Assembly: GCF_003031585.1 (NCBI RefSeq)
Contig: NZ_PWAA01000011.1
Coordinates: 124,001 to 188,000 of the forward strand
Direction of reading: 5' to 3'
From: Thalassobius sp. I31.1
GTDB lineage: Bacteria > Pseudomonadota > Alphaproteobacteria > Rhodobacterales > Rhodobacteraceae
DNA: 64,000 nucleotides
Positions 54,974 to 63,859 of the stretch are shown one piece after another. Position 1 is the stretch's first letter, and each line of letters starts with the position of its first letter. The notes beneath the pieces were generated by a model. It ran no database searches, was not told the DNA's origin, and saw only the letters and a list, made by a program, of their open reading frames with translations. The position numbers and the translations under genes were made by a program.

Positions 54974-55560
54974 TGCGGTTCTTTCATTTGCGCATCAACG
55001 GCGCGGGAGAGTGTGCGAGGAGAGACGCCGAGTTCGCAGGCGGCATCGGCCAGTTTGATCTGACCGGATTTGATACGTTGTGCAGATCTGCGGGCCTGAT
55101 CGTCAGAAATGGCTTTGGGGCGTCCGATATGCACACCGCGTTTGCGGGCCGCGCGCATGCCTGCTTTGGTGCGTTCGCGGATGTTTTCGCGTTCAAATTC
55201 GGCAAAGACAGCAAGCTGGCCGTAAAGCATACGCCCGATGGCGGTGGTGGTGTCGATGCCTTGTGTGATGGCCTGAAAATCCACGCCGCGATCCCGCAGG
55301 TCACTGAGGAGTTGCAATAAATGCACGGTGGAGCGCCCCAGACGGTCAAGTTTCCAGACCACCAGCGTGTCGCCGGATTGCAGGCTGGCCAGCATATCAT
55401 CCAGCCCTAACCGCCGCGTAATCGCGCCCGACACCCCATGATCGCCGTAAATCAGATCACAGCCCGCAGTGGTGAGCGCGTCAACCTGCAGGGCCTCGCT
55501 CTGATCTTTATCAGAGACGCGGATATATCCGATTTTGCGACCAGTACTCGTGCGGTTCAT
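54970..55560 (-). CDS. Serine site-specific recombinase (resolvase/invertase family)
   Basis: 196 residues. N-terminal catalytic domain with the nucleophile Ser16 in IGYIRVSDKDQSEALQ, the YGDHGVSG segment, and the conserved Arg motif VVWKLDRLGRSTVHLLQLL. The E helix and RERTKAGMRAARKRGVHIGRP follow, then a short C-terminal helix-turn-helix (KLADAACELGVSPRTLSRAV). Such enzymes resolve multimers or invert DNA. Start at 55560; the longer frame to 55611 is unlikely. Confidence 0.93.
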   Translation of the reverse strand: MNRTSTGRKIGYIRVSDKDQSEALQVDALTTAGCDLIYGDHGVSGAITRRLGLDDMLASLQSGDTLVVWKLDRLGRSTVHLLQLLSDLRDRGVDFQAITQGIDTTTAIGRMLYGQLAVFAEFERENIRERTKAGMRAARKRGVHIGRPKAISDDQARRSAQRIKSGQIKLADAACELGVSPRTLSRAVDAQMKEPQ

Positions 55561-55622
55561 AGGGTGATCGTAGCAGTTTCGCAGCCCCCCACAATCGTCA
55601 ATCATCGCCATTTCTCCGTTGT

Positions 55623-55640
55623 CAAAAGGGTTCCCTTTTG
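55623..55640. repeat. Palindrome 1 in the resolvase upstream region
   Basis: CAAAAGGGTTCCCTTTTG is a perfect 18-bp palindrome, 62 bp upstream of the resolvase start. A near copy lies 119 bp away at 55742. Together they are candidate crossover or operator sites. Confidence 0.6.
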
Positions 55641-55741
55641 CGCCCCGCGCGGATCAACGGTTTGAGCGATCTCAGCCCTGTCAGTTTCCTGTGGAAAACA
55701 TAGATTTTCATGACATCGCAGGCGAATTATGGCAATGATAC

Positions 55742-55759
55742 CAAAAGGGAAGCCTTTTG
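55742..55759. repeat. Palindrome 2 in the resolvase upstream region
   Basis: CAAAAGGGAAGCCTTTTG, an imperfect 18-bp copy of the site at 55623 (same outer arms), lies 37 bp before the next gene's start on the plus strand. Confidence 0.6.
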
Positions 55760-55795
55760 TCCGACACCCGCGCCAGTTTGCACAAGGAGTGTCAC

Positions 55796-56092
55796 ATGAC
55801 CCCGGATATATCTGAACATACCGCCCGGAATATGCCCACACATACAAGTCGCTGGGCTGAGCTGCGTCGTCTGGGAAAAGTCGTGCTGATCTGTCTGATC
55901 TGCATGGGCACCGCCCTTGGCGCGATGCTGATGATGCGGGCCGGATATAGTGCAGATCCCGGCACGATGCTGCATCTGGTCCTGCTGTTGTCCTTTGTGC
56001 TGACGCCGGGATGTCTGCTCTGGCTGCTGTATCAGATCTTCAGCACCATTGCGGGCCCGTCCAATCGCTCCCGCCTGTCACAGCCAGAGTAA
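55796..56092 (+). CDS. Small inner membrane protein of the mobile element
   Basis: 98 residues with two membrane segments (about 27-49 and 58-80) and a charged N-terminus (HTARNMPTHTSRWAELRRL). AAGGAGTGTCAC precedes the ATG at 55796. It is convergent with the DotA/TraY gene and divergent from the resolvase. No family recognised. Confidence 0.6.
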   Translation: MTPDISEHTARNMPTHTSRWAELRRLGKVVLICLICMGTALGAMLMMRAGYSADPGTMLHLVLLLSFVLTPGCLLWLLYQIFSTIAGPSNRSRLSQPE

Positions 56093-56100
56093 TCAGTTTA

Positions 56101-58959
56101 TCAATCACCGTCTCTCGGATCTGTGTCCGATGGGCGATCTGCCAGCGAGCTGCTTGGCCCTTTCGGATTGCGATTGACGAACTCCTGTCCTTTCGCACCC
56201 ATGCCTGCCAATGGACCGCCACCGGGAGCACCACCACCACCGGGCGAACCAGCAGCGTCACCTGCAATGCGTACAGACTGGATCGGGTTGTCCGGATCCA
56301 TGCCCTGACGTCGCATGCGCCCACGTTCAAAGCCTTTCTGGCTGGATTGCAACCCACTCCGACCACCACCAATAAGCTGTGATCCGGCCCCAAGCGCCCC
56401 GATCATCAGGGCCTGCTGGCCACCAATCGGATCAGCGCGGCTGTCACTGAATGGTGAGATCCCTGCGCCCAACCATCTCAGCATGCCTTTGGGCACATCA
56501 TCAATCAGCTTAAAGCACATCAATGCGATATTATAGGCAAGGAAGACAAAGATCACCGTGTAGACAATCAGCCCTACAGGCCCGGTTGTTCCGCCTGTCA
56601 GCTCGTCCCGTGAGATCGACACCGCCGAGTCAAACAGGGATGACAGGTAGAACATGGACGCCCCAAAGATGACAGACCCGCCGATCAGGCCGATCACGAT
56701 CAGGGCCGGGCGGATCAGGATCATCAACAACAGTTGATAACCGCCAAGCGCCGCTGGTCCGGCAATCCCATCGCCATCAATGCGCAGATGCGCGAGCGCC
56801 CAAAGCGGCATGGCGGCAATTGCCTCAAATATCTCAAGCACCCAGCCAAGCACCGCAAAGGTGAAGTAGATGAACGGGATCAGCGGCAGCACATAGGCCA
56901 GCATACAGCCCGCAAGCAGTCCAATCACCCCAATGGCAAAGAGAATGGACATGGCACCTTTCAGCACGCCAGAGGCCTCTTCAAAAAAGCCACCAATCAT
57001 CGGGATCTTACTGAATACACCCGGCAGAAGGCTGAGTGTTCCCGCCAGCGCCCCGACACCAAACATAATGAAGGAGCCGGTGATCATGTGATGACCGCCC
57101 TGTGTCAGCTTGGCCATCGGATCAAGGGTGGGGTTTTGCTGCAAATCGCGCAACGGCCCGCCGCCAAAGATCCCAACCACCGCATCGGCCACCAGTTGCG
57201 ACCCATCGGCGTAAAGATCATCATCCGGCAGGGTAAACTTCGTGTTGCCATAGAGAGAGTCCTGCTGGATATGTTCGCCATAGGTGTCGCTGGCAAAGCG
57301 GATGGTCTCTTCGATTTTCTCGGCTGTGCCGCTATCAAGCCCCATATTGCCGACACCAAACCAGCGCATAAAGCCGCTGCGTTCACGGGATTCACCGTCG
57401 GCCACATCCGCAACATTGCCAAAGACAGGCACGCCTGCGCTGATGGCTTCCATATATTGCTGATTGATTTTGGCGATATTGCTGAACCACATGCCCGCCG
57501 CACCCCAGCCCTGCTGCACCATCGTCTCTTTATTGCCAAAGGTTGCGCCGGTCATCTGATCGTAAGACAGCTCCAGCGTTGTTGAGAGCGCCCGTGCCGC
57601 ATCATTGGTGATCTCGCGGATATCATCCGGGATGGTGGCCAGTGGCGCATCCTGTCCGAACTCCGGTTTTTTGTTGATCTCAATACGGTTGCGGGCAATG
57701 GCCTGTGCCGATGGGCGCACCGCCTCGGCAATCGCTCCAATCTGGCGGACATATTGCGCCTTCACGCCCTGATGGATCTCAAGCAGGGCACTGCGGATAT
57801 TCCCCCCGGCAAAACCTGAATCTGAGGCATCCACCGCTTCATCAAATTCCGTCAGATTGACCCGCACGTAACCACAGGTGTGCTCGTCAATATCACCACC
57901 CGCTGCATGACGATCCCATGTGATAATCACGGCGTCATCTTCAAACATCTGCGCAAGGGCGATCATATTCGCGGCCTGAGAAAAATCGGCTGGGCCTGAA
58001 CGGTTGCCGTATTTTTGCAGAATCTGAACCTGCTCAGCATTGCCTTCATTGATCTGATTGTAAGAGGCTGCACAGACCTCACTTAAGAAGATCCGGTTGA
58101 CCAGATCGACGGTCGTGGCTTCGGGCGGTCGTGTGGTGATATTGCTGGGTTCGGTAAACTCATCAATGAAGGTGGACCAGACCATTGTGCCAAGACCAGA
58201 TCCCATCTTCGCCATCCAAAGCGTCAGATATTGTGCTGAGTTCAGGCCAGAGCCAAGCGGCACCAACAGACCAAGGGCGGCGACCAGACGGATCGGGGCC
58301 CAGAGGCTGTCAAAACGTTTCCCAAAGGGCGTGCCGGTTTTGGCCGCTTCCCCCACCACGGTCATGATGTAATACACCACGATAATCACGGCGATCACCA
58401 TCATCGCCATGCTGTAAAAACTCAGAACCGCATGCAGCCCCAGATAAACCGGTGTGCCCACGGGATCACTGGCGGTGCCAAAGATCTCAAGGCTGGGGCC
58501 GAAGACCTGATCCATCATCTTAAGCACCACATCCGTGGCGACATTTTCTTGGGGTGTTGTAAAGAAGCTGGTCGATGAAGACGCCTGCGCCGTGCCCATT
58601 ACCGCGTAAATCGCGATCAACACGGCCTGAATGGCGATCATAATAATGCCCGAGACCACCGCGCCGAAGATCGCGATCTGGTCGATATTGCGCCAAGACC
58701 AAGTGATGTGACTGGCGGCAATCGCCAGAACCTGACGCACGCCAAACTGGCCGATATGGGCCGCGTTCAACGCCGGATGTCCCTGAGGCATCAGACGTGC
58801 AGAGTGTAAAACAAGGGCAATGAGATAGGCGAAATGGCCAAAATGCAGGCCCAATTCCCGAATGCGCGGTATGATCTCTGGCCGCGTGGCATAGCGCCAA
58901 AGCGCCTGTGCGTTGTCTTTTGATAATATCCCCGTGCTTGTTTTTGTCTCTGTGTTCAC
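56101..58959 (-). CDS. DotA/TraY-family inner membrane protein of an I-type (type IVB) secretion system
   Basis: 952 residues. An N-terminal helix pair near 30-55 and 65-115, and the hallmark segment GTPFGKRFDSLWAPIRLVAALGLLVPLGSGLNSAQY (near 220-255) match DotA/TraY. A large periplasmic domain (about 265-620) is followed by a cluster of membrane helices (about 640-870) and a Gly/Pro-rich tail (SPGGGGAPGGGPLAG). DotA/TraY is part of the channel of Legionella- and IncI-type conjugation systems. No other Dot/Icm or Tra component is in the window, so the rest must lie elsewhere or the gene is an orphan. Confidence 0.88.
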   Translation of the reverse strand: MNTETKTSTGILSKDNAQALWRYATRPEIIPRIRELGLHFGHFAYLIALVLHSARLMPQGHPALNAAHIGQFGVRQVLAIAASHITWSWRNIDQIAIFGAVVSGIIMIAIQAVLIAIYAVMGTAQASSSTSFFTTPQENVATDVVLKMMDQVFGPSLEIFGTASDPVGTPVYLGLHAVLSFYSMAMMVIAVIIVVYYIMTVVGEAAKTGTPFGKRFDSLWAPIRLVAALGLLVPLGSGLNSAQYLTLWMAKMGSGLGTMVWSTFIDEFTEPSNITTRPPEATTVDLVNRIFLSEVCAASYNQINEGNAEQVQILQKYGNRSGPADFSQAANMIALAQMFEDDAVIITWDRHAAGGDIDEHTCGYVRVNLTEFDEAVDASDSGFAGGNIRSALLEIHQGVKAQYVRQIGAIAEAVRPSAQAIARNRIEINKKPEFGQDAPLATIPDDIREITNDAARALSTTLELSYDQMTGATFGNKETMVQQGWGAAGMWFSNIAKINQQYMEAISAGVPVFGNVADVADGESRERSGFMRWFGVGNMGLDSGTAEKIEETIRFASDTYGEHIQQDSLYGNTKFTLPDDDLYADGSQLVADAVVGIFGGGPLRDLQQNPTLDPMAKLTQGGHHMITGSFIMFGVGALAGTLSLLPGVFSKIPMIGGFFEEASGVLKGAMSILFAIGVIGLLAGCMLAYVLPLIPFIYFTFAVLGWVLEIFEAIAAMPLWALAHLRIDGDGIAGPAALGGYQLLLMILIRPALIVIGLIGGSVIFGASMFYLSSLFDSAVSISRDELTGGTTGPVGLIVYTVIFVFLAYNIALMCFKLIDDVPKGMLRWLGAGISPFSDSRADPIGGQQALMIGALGAGSQLIGGGRSGLQSSQKGFERGRMRRQGMDPDNPIQSVRIAGDAAGSPGGGGAPGGGPLAGMGAKGQEFVNRNPKGPSSSLADRPSDTDPRDGD

Positions 58960-59032
58960 GTCATCCTCAATGTAGTTGTCTTTATAATTTACTGGAAATT
59001 CTCTAAAATTAGGTTAATATTACTGACCCAAT

Positions 59033-59551
59033 ATGAATATGCCTGAAACCACAGCACTTGTTAAGCGATTTGCCAAAGAAATCAGTTCACTGGAGATGAC
59101 TCCAGAAGAACAGGCCGCATTCTATCGTATGCTGGGGGAGCGCCTGAACCTGTCCCATCACCTGCGCCCGGAATGCATGGCGGCGGTGATGGATAAGCCG
59201 GAACTGCCGGAAGCCGCGCCGGAGATCTTTGCCGGACGTGCTGATGCGAGCGAGAAAATCATCCCCTTCCTGCGCCGTGTTTACGCGCCATGGCTTGGAC
59301 AAGGCTTCACCCGAAATCATCTGAACACTCTGGATCCTCAGGCGTATGTCGCCTTCAAAAACCACCTCTATTACCACGGTGACGCTGGCGATTTTGACTT
59401 CCCAACCATCGACGAACAGATCAATCGTGATTTTACCCGCCTGATGGATTTTGGCGATGAGAGCTCAAAGCAAGAACTGGACAGCGAAATCACCGCCCTG
59501 CGCCGGATTTACCATTTACTCGACAGTCGCGGAAAATCGGGCGGGAGTTAA
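59033..59551 (+). CDS. Unknown protein between the DotA/TraY and LuxR-type genes
   Basis: 172 residues, soluble, largely helical, beginning MNMPETTALVKRFAKEISSLEMTPEEQAAFYRML. Divergent from the DotA/TraY gene (73 bp gap), and its stop overlaps the convergent regulator gene by 4 bp. No family recognised. Its regulator neighbour suggests an element-encoded function. Confidence 0.6.
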   Translation: MNMPETTALVKRFAKEISSLEMTPEEQAAFYRMLGERLNLSHHLRPECMAAVMDKPELPEAAPEIFAGRADASEKIIPFLRRVYAPWLGQGFTRNHLNTLDPQAYVAFKNHLYYHGDAGDFDFPTIDEQINRDFTRLMDFGDESSKQELDSEITALRRIYHLLDSRGKSGGS

Positions 59552-60273
59552 ACCTCAATCCATCCGTTTGTCAGCGCCATAGCCAGCGCCTGTTCCTTGG
59601 TTTTTACCTTCAGTTTTTTCTTCAACTGCGCCAGATGCAGGTTCACAGTTGAATCTGCGATATCCAGCTTGTCAGAAATCCCGCCAAGCTGATAGCCAGC
59701 GGCGAGGAGCTGCAAGATCTCGCCCTGACGCTTTGAAAGCGGTGATGTGACCTGTTGCCGGTGATGCAGAACCTGCATCCGTGAATGCGCCGCAAAAGAT
59801 GCGAGCGCCAGCGTTCCACAACCCTCATTCATGCGTTTGAGAAAGGCCTCTGCACGATCCTCAAACCCAAATCCGACACCACCACCACGATATTGGCCAT
59901 CCGCATCGGGCATGGCGAAACTGACGCTGGATCTCTGACCGAAATGCTCTTGCCTATGCCGGGCAATCCTTCGGCTGGCCTCCGTCGTAGCCGGATTAAC
60001 CCGATCCAGTTCTTCGCCCCAGAAGACGCGTGGCAGGCCAGAGCGAACGGCGATCACATTATGGGCCGTCAGCAGCCCCGGCATATTGCAATCCACCTCA
60101 ATGGCCCATGCCGGGAGGTTGGTCGCACGAAAATTCTCAAGCCCCGTTCCCATAAACGCATGCGCAACACTGACCCCGGCCTGCTGTGCAAAATAAATCA
60201 ACCCTTGCCCTGCAACCTCAGCACTGGTGGCAGAGCCGATATGTTCCACAAAATCCAAAAGCTGATAGTTCAT
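59548..60273 (-). CDS. LuxR-family regulator with autoinducer-binding-like domain
   Basis: About 241 residues starting MNYQLLDFVEHIGSATSAEVA. The N-terminal domain (to about 165) has the aromatic and Asp-containing pattern of acyl-homoserine-lactone receptors. The C-terminal GerE helix-turn-helix is clear: LSKRQGEILQLLAAGYQLGGISDKLDIADSTVNLHLAQLKKKLKVKTKEQAL over the HTH. Start 60273 is chosen because a 20-bp dyad at 60292-60311 would otherwise overlap the first codons; 60309 is an alternative. No luxI gene nearby. It may control conjugation, as TraR does in Agrobacterium; that is inference. Confidence 0.85.
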   Translation of the reverse strand: MNYQLLDFVEHIGSATSAEVAGQGLIYFAQQAGVSVAHAFMGTGLENFRATNLPAWAIEVDCNMPGLLTAHNVIAVRSGLPRVFWGEELDRVNPATTEASRRIARHRQEHFGQRSSVSFAMPDADGQYRGGGVGFGFEDRAEAFLKRMNEGCGTLALASFAAHSRMQVLHHRQQVTSPLSKRQGEILQLLAAGYQLGGISDKLDIADSTVNLHLAQLKKKLKVKTKEQALAMALTNGWIEV

Positions 60274-60291
60274 CAAAATCAAAACCGCGCA

Positions 60292-60320
60292 ATATAGAGA
60301 TTTCTCCATATTGGTACCAA
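60292..60320. promoter_or_regulatory. Candidate LuxR-type operator between divergent genes
   Basis: ATATAGAGATTTCTCCATAT (60292-60311) is a 20-bp dyad with one mismatch per arm pair, the size of lux boxes, and is followed by the perfect palindrome TTGGTACCAA (60311-60320). The element lies between the regulator at 59548 and the divergent gene at 60368. Confidence 0.5.
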
Positions 60321-60367
60321 CGAACTCATATGGCAAGTGCAAGAGGAATTAAAAAAGGGAAAGCGGA

Positions 60368-60844
60368 ATGCAAGGTAAAATCCTCGATTATATCATCCAA
60401 GAACAACAAGGTATCATTACATCCGAAAGTGGCGATCGCTATCAATTCAAAATTGCGTCATGGAAGGAAAGCACTCATCCCAATCGAGGCCAAACTGTCG
60501 ATTTTACGCCGATTGATGGCAATATTGCATCCGACATCTACTTAACTGGGGCGGGTGCCGGTGGGGCACAAACGGACCCATCTTTAACGAAGTCATTCAT
60601 TGCAATTGCGTGTTCTGTTCTCGGGTTCTTCATTCCTGTCATCGGACTCATTTTGTCAATCGTCGGTATCGTTCTAGGCAACAAAGCGCGGCGTGCAGGC
60701 AAAGAAGCAGGCAATGAAACCGCAGTAATGATCGGCCTTATCGCCGTCATCGTCGGAGCGATTTCCCTCATCTTTGCTGCGCTTGGGCTAATCGCAATTA
60801 TTTTATATGGTGGTTCGCTTGCTTTTTTGGGGATGTCGCTTTGA
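60368..60844 (+). CDS. Cold-shock-like domain fused to membrane helices
   Basis: 158 residues. Residues 1-60 (MQGKILDYIIQEQQGIITSE, then DRYQFKIASWKESTHPNRGQTVDF) resemble a cold-shock/OB-fold domain. From about 76 onward there are three membrane segments of the DUF4190/TM2-like type (SFIAIACSVLGFFIPVIGLILSIVGIVLGNKARRAGKE, then TAVMIGLIAVIVGAISL and a final helix). It starts 48 bp beyond the candidate LuxR operator and may be regulated by it. The 265 bp after it hold no gene. Confidence 0.7.
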   Translation: MQGKILDYIIQEQQGIITSESGDRYQFKIASWKESTHPNRGQTVDFTPIDGNIASDIYLTGAGAGGAQTDPSLTKSFIAIACSVLGFFIPVIGLILSIVGIVLGNKARRAGKEAGNETAVMIGLIAVIVGAISLIFAALGLIAIILYGGSLAFLGMSL

Positions 60845-61108
60845 TTTAGACCAAGCTTTCAGAGCCATTTGTTGAAATGAGAAAGGCGGATCTTCCAAAG
60901 CGGGAGGCATCAGATGCACAGCCGATGCATTAATTTCTCGGGCAACAATTTATTGTACCGGTGGGGCAAATTTGTAGCGGGCTGTGCAAAATCAAATAGC
61001 TGATAGCCATCAGAAGCTAAACCACGAAAGCTAAGGTTGTCTATATATCGGTGCTTGGCGGTACTGTGCCCAGCCTAAATACAAAATGATTATAGAACGG
61101 AGCATCAA

Positions 61109-63097
61109 ATGCAAAATAATGTCGCTAATATCTTTGAAAAAATAGAACAACGTTTGGAAGTCAAGAGAAATCACGCTTCTTGGCTACGCCAAGCTATAAC
61201 TCTATGTGTTTGCATTAGTTCCTTAGGCTTAGCCAATCAATCCCTGGCACAAAGTGTGGATATAAGCCGCCCGCTGTCTGGGGAGATGCACTGTAGCGGA
61301 GGCGAACGGAAATATGGTGTTGTCTTTGCATTTGCAAAAATCGATGGCGAGACCGTTGCGCGGCGTTGGTTGGGAATTTTGGGGGAAAGGGGACCTCAAA
61401 AGCCGAGGCTTCAATTGCAAGATACAATGTATCTCGTTGAGGAAGGCTCAGACAGCATAACTCTGAATCCAGCTTTTGGTATTGCTGGTACAACCGAAAT
61501 TAGCACCCTTGATAGCATTACCTTACAAGTTCAGGATTCTCAAAACGAAATCCTTGGTTCTGAGGAGGGATGCACCTACAAACTTTCAGTATTTCCAAGT
61601 GAAACGGCCCATCTTGATGCTCTTCCTGACGCCCTGCCAGAAGCCTCTGTCGCCAATGTAGGCTTTTCTAACAAAATGGCTCTGTTTGCTGATCAGTTTG
61701 GGGCATTCTTGCGATACTCCCGCCCGGAGCGGATTTCATGTATGTATGCGATAACCGGGGGAAATGGAAATTATACCCGACATGCTCTGTTCGCGAGGGA
61801 TTTTTGCAATACCAGTGAATTCGAAATGGAAAGCGCAACGAATCTCGTGATCATTGGCTCGGATGGACGTAGATCGGAAATTAGATTTCAACAAGCTGAT
61901 AGATACATACAAACCCTGCAGTCTGCTGAGGCGGCTCTTAGCCAACAACGATCTCTAGAAGGATCCACTTTACCAACACTTCTCGCAACCGCAGAGGGTG
62001 AGTATGGGGCTAAGCTAAATACAGGCTTTGGTTATGCAGACTACCTGGTTTCGGTTACCTCAACTGGAGTTCGAGTAAATATTGATGGTGTAACCTTGCG
62101 ATGTGAGCAGGTCGTAGACCCTGATACCGGAGATATCTATACGACAGGTCATGATCGAGGCAATTGCGGTAGCGGACAGTTTCAAGCAGGAAGGAACCCA
62201 AGAGACAATAGCATAACTTACAGTATCACCTCCCAGCCCGCACCTATCAACCTCCCTTTTCTTTCTGGAGAGATGGGTGATAACTGGCTAGATACTGTTC
62301 CGGAAGTGGCCACAATCAAGGGTATATCTCTTGGGCAGCGTCTCCCCGGCTCTGCATCAGAGATATCAGGATATGATCGGTTAAGGGATCGGGGACAGCT
62401 GTCAAGGTACTCACGTTCAAGTTTAGGGATAATGGGGACCACGAACCGAACTAATTATTTTGAAAGCGCTACTTATTTACACGCGTCGGTTCCGCAAGAG
62501 TTGCCCAATAATCTCGGAAGTATGTCATTCGATGACCTGGGGATTTATGGGGTAAATGGGCATGTCGTGGCAATGTTGCGGCGCTTTGAGCCGCCTGAAG
62601 AACAAGCGCCACGCTTCGACTCCATACAGGAGGCCTTGATATCTTCTTATGGCACCCCCACTATTTCCAATAGATCGGGAGCAGGTATGGTCTATGAGTG
62701 GCACTTTTCCAATCAGGGAACGCTGCTTACAGAGGCGCAAGGAACAACTTGTCAGTCCCGCTTCGATTCAGATAGGAAAGATTCTCGATTTATTTTTCTA
62801 GAGCATCAACAGATAGAGACACTTTCTTTAGCGGAAATTTATGCAGGAAACCGACCTGACATAGAAGATCGCCATCAAAGTATGAAACTTCGGGTATCTT
62901 CCGAATGCAGCTATTCTATCCGATATCATATACACCCGGCAGAGGGCGGCTTACTAAAGTTTCTAGTTGCATCAATGTATGCATATGATCCCGTGCGCAC
63001 TGAAATTTGGGAGGCGCGAAGAGGCGAACTTGCTGCAGATATTGCTGAAGATTTAGAACTTCAAAAATCCTCACGCAGTGTTGCTCCTGATTTGTAA
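61109..63097 (+). CDS. Large exported protein of unknown function
   Basis: 662 residues. The N-terminus carries a long basic lead then a hydrophobic stretch ending near residue 48 (CVCISSLGLANQSLAQS), a plausible signal peptide. The mature protein is long, without membrane segments, and shows pairs of Cys-containing segments (EMHCSGG, EEGCTYKLS, TTCQSRF, SSECSYSIRYHIHP). No family recognised. AT-rich compared with the mobilisation genes, so probably cargo. It stands alone, and a hairpin with the ardA gene follows. Confidence 0.55.
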   Translation: MQNNVANIFEKIEQRLEVKRNHASWLRQAITLCVCISSLGLANQSLAQSVDISRPLSGEMHCSGGERKYGVVFAFAKIDGETVARRWLGILGERGPQKPRLQLQDTMYLVEEGSDSITLNPAFGIAGTTEISTLDSITLQVQDSQNEILGSEEGCTYKLSVFPSETAHLDALPDALPEASVANVGFSNKMALFADQFGAFLRYSRPERISCMYAITGGNGNYTRHALFARDFCNTSEFEMESATNLVIIGSDGRRSEIRFQQADRYIQTLQSAEAALSQQRSLEGSTLPTLLATAEGEYGAKLNTGFGYADYLVSVTSTGVRVNIDGVTLRCEQVVDPDTGDIYTTGHDRGNCGSGQFQAGRNPRDNSITYSITSQPAPINLPFLSGEMGDNWLDTVPEVATIKGISLGQRLPGSASEISGYDRLRDRGQLSRYSRSSLGIMGTTNRTNYFESATYLHASVPQELPNNLGSMSFDDLGIYGVNGHVVAMLRRFEPPEEQAPRFDSIQEALISSYGTPTISNRSGAGMVYEWHFSNQGTLLTEAQGTTCQSRFDSDRKDSRFIFLEHQQIETLSLAEIYAGNRPDIEDRHQSMKLRVSSECSYSIRYHIHPAEGGLLKFLVASMYAYDPVRTEIWEARRGELAADIAEDLELQKSSRSVAPDL

Positions 63098-63117
63098 ATC
63101 CCAACTTAACACCTAGT

Positions 63118-63145
63118 GCCGCTCCTCTTTAAGAAAAGGGGCGGC
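63118..63145. terminator. Hairpin between the exported protein and ardA
   Basis: GCCGCTCC pairs with GGGGCGGC (one G-U) around TCTTTAAGAAAA. Lies between two convergent genes and may stop transcription in both directions. Confidence 0.6.
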
Positions 63146-63191
63146 ATTCGACTTTGAATGCTGTGATTTCGAGTAATCCAGATGTATATGA

Positions 63192-63698
63192 TCACGCCGC
63201 CCGATAGACAAGCGTTTTGCCTGCGACTTTGGTTTCGGTGTAATCCATCGCCAGATCGCGGGCGATGGCATCCATATCGATGTAGTTGGTCAGATGGTCG
63301 GGGATGTCGCCAAAGATGCCCTCATCAATAAACTGCTCTGCCAGATCCTTCATGCTGTCCACGTGATAGATATCAACGTCAAAATCTGATAGTGAAACGG
63401 TCTCAGGATCAAAACTGTATCCGACTTCACCAACCGCGATGATGAACAGGGTTTTCTCGTGATCGTCCCAACTTTCACAGGCCTCAAAATACTGCCCGGT
63501 ATTGGCCTGATTAATCCCCCATGCGTTCGCCAGATCACAGTCGATATGATCGCCATCAATGAACTGAAGTTCATATTCTTCGACGGGGTCGCCATAATCG
63601 TTGCGGTTCTTAGCTGCCTTGTCGGCATATTCTTCAAGGCTCTCAAAGTAGAACCCATTGGCGGAAATATCATATGGTTGTGCGTGTAGTTGCGGCAT
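63192..63698 (-). CDS. ardA: ArdA antirestriction protein
   Basis: 168 residues, acidic (many Asp/Glu), a DNA mimic that blocks type I restriction enzymes during plasmid entry. Typical features are DISANGFYFESLEEYADKAAK, LQFIDGDHIDCDLANAWGIN, FFEACESWDD-like YFEACESWDDHEKT, and the C-terminal LTNYIDMDAIARDLAMDYTE. Start at 63698 is fixed by GAGGAGTAAGACA. It fits a conjugative element that enters as single strand. Confidence 0.93.
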   Translation of the reverse strand: MPQLHAQPYDISANGFYFESLEEYADKAAKNRNDYGDPVEEYELQFIDGDHIDCDLANAWGINQANTGQYFEACESWDDHEKTLFIIAVGEVGYSFDPETVSLSDFDVDIYHVDSMKDLAEQFIDEGIFGDIPDHLTNYIDMDAIARDLAMDYTETKVAGKTLVYRAA

Positions 63699-63773
63699 TG
63701 TCTTACTCCTCTTCTTTGTTCTGACGGGTTGCGCCTGCAACTGTCTGGCTTCCGCCGAGGAGCGGGGGGGCAA

Positions 63774-63859
63774 GGATCAAAGGTGTTATAGACAGGACCA
63801 GAGCCACGCGCAGGTGCAGCACAGCGAACCGAGCATGGCGAGGACCCGCCCTTTGATCC
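63774..63859. repeat. Long-loop inverted repeat upstream of ardA (candidate single-strand promoter)
   Basis: GGATCAAAGG (63774-63783) and CCTTTGATCC (63850-63859) are perfectly complementary with 66 nt between, about 75 bp upstream of ardA. Further hairpins follow (GGGGAGA/TCTCCCC at 63898-63917, GGAGA/TCTCC at 63966-63982). The 300 bp from 63699 hold no other convincing gene. In the leading regions of conjugative plasmids, antirestriction genes can be expressed from hairpin promoters formed on the entering single strand; this is a candidate of that kind. Confidence 0.35.
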
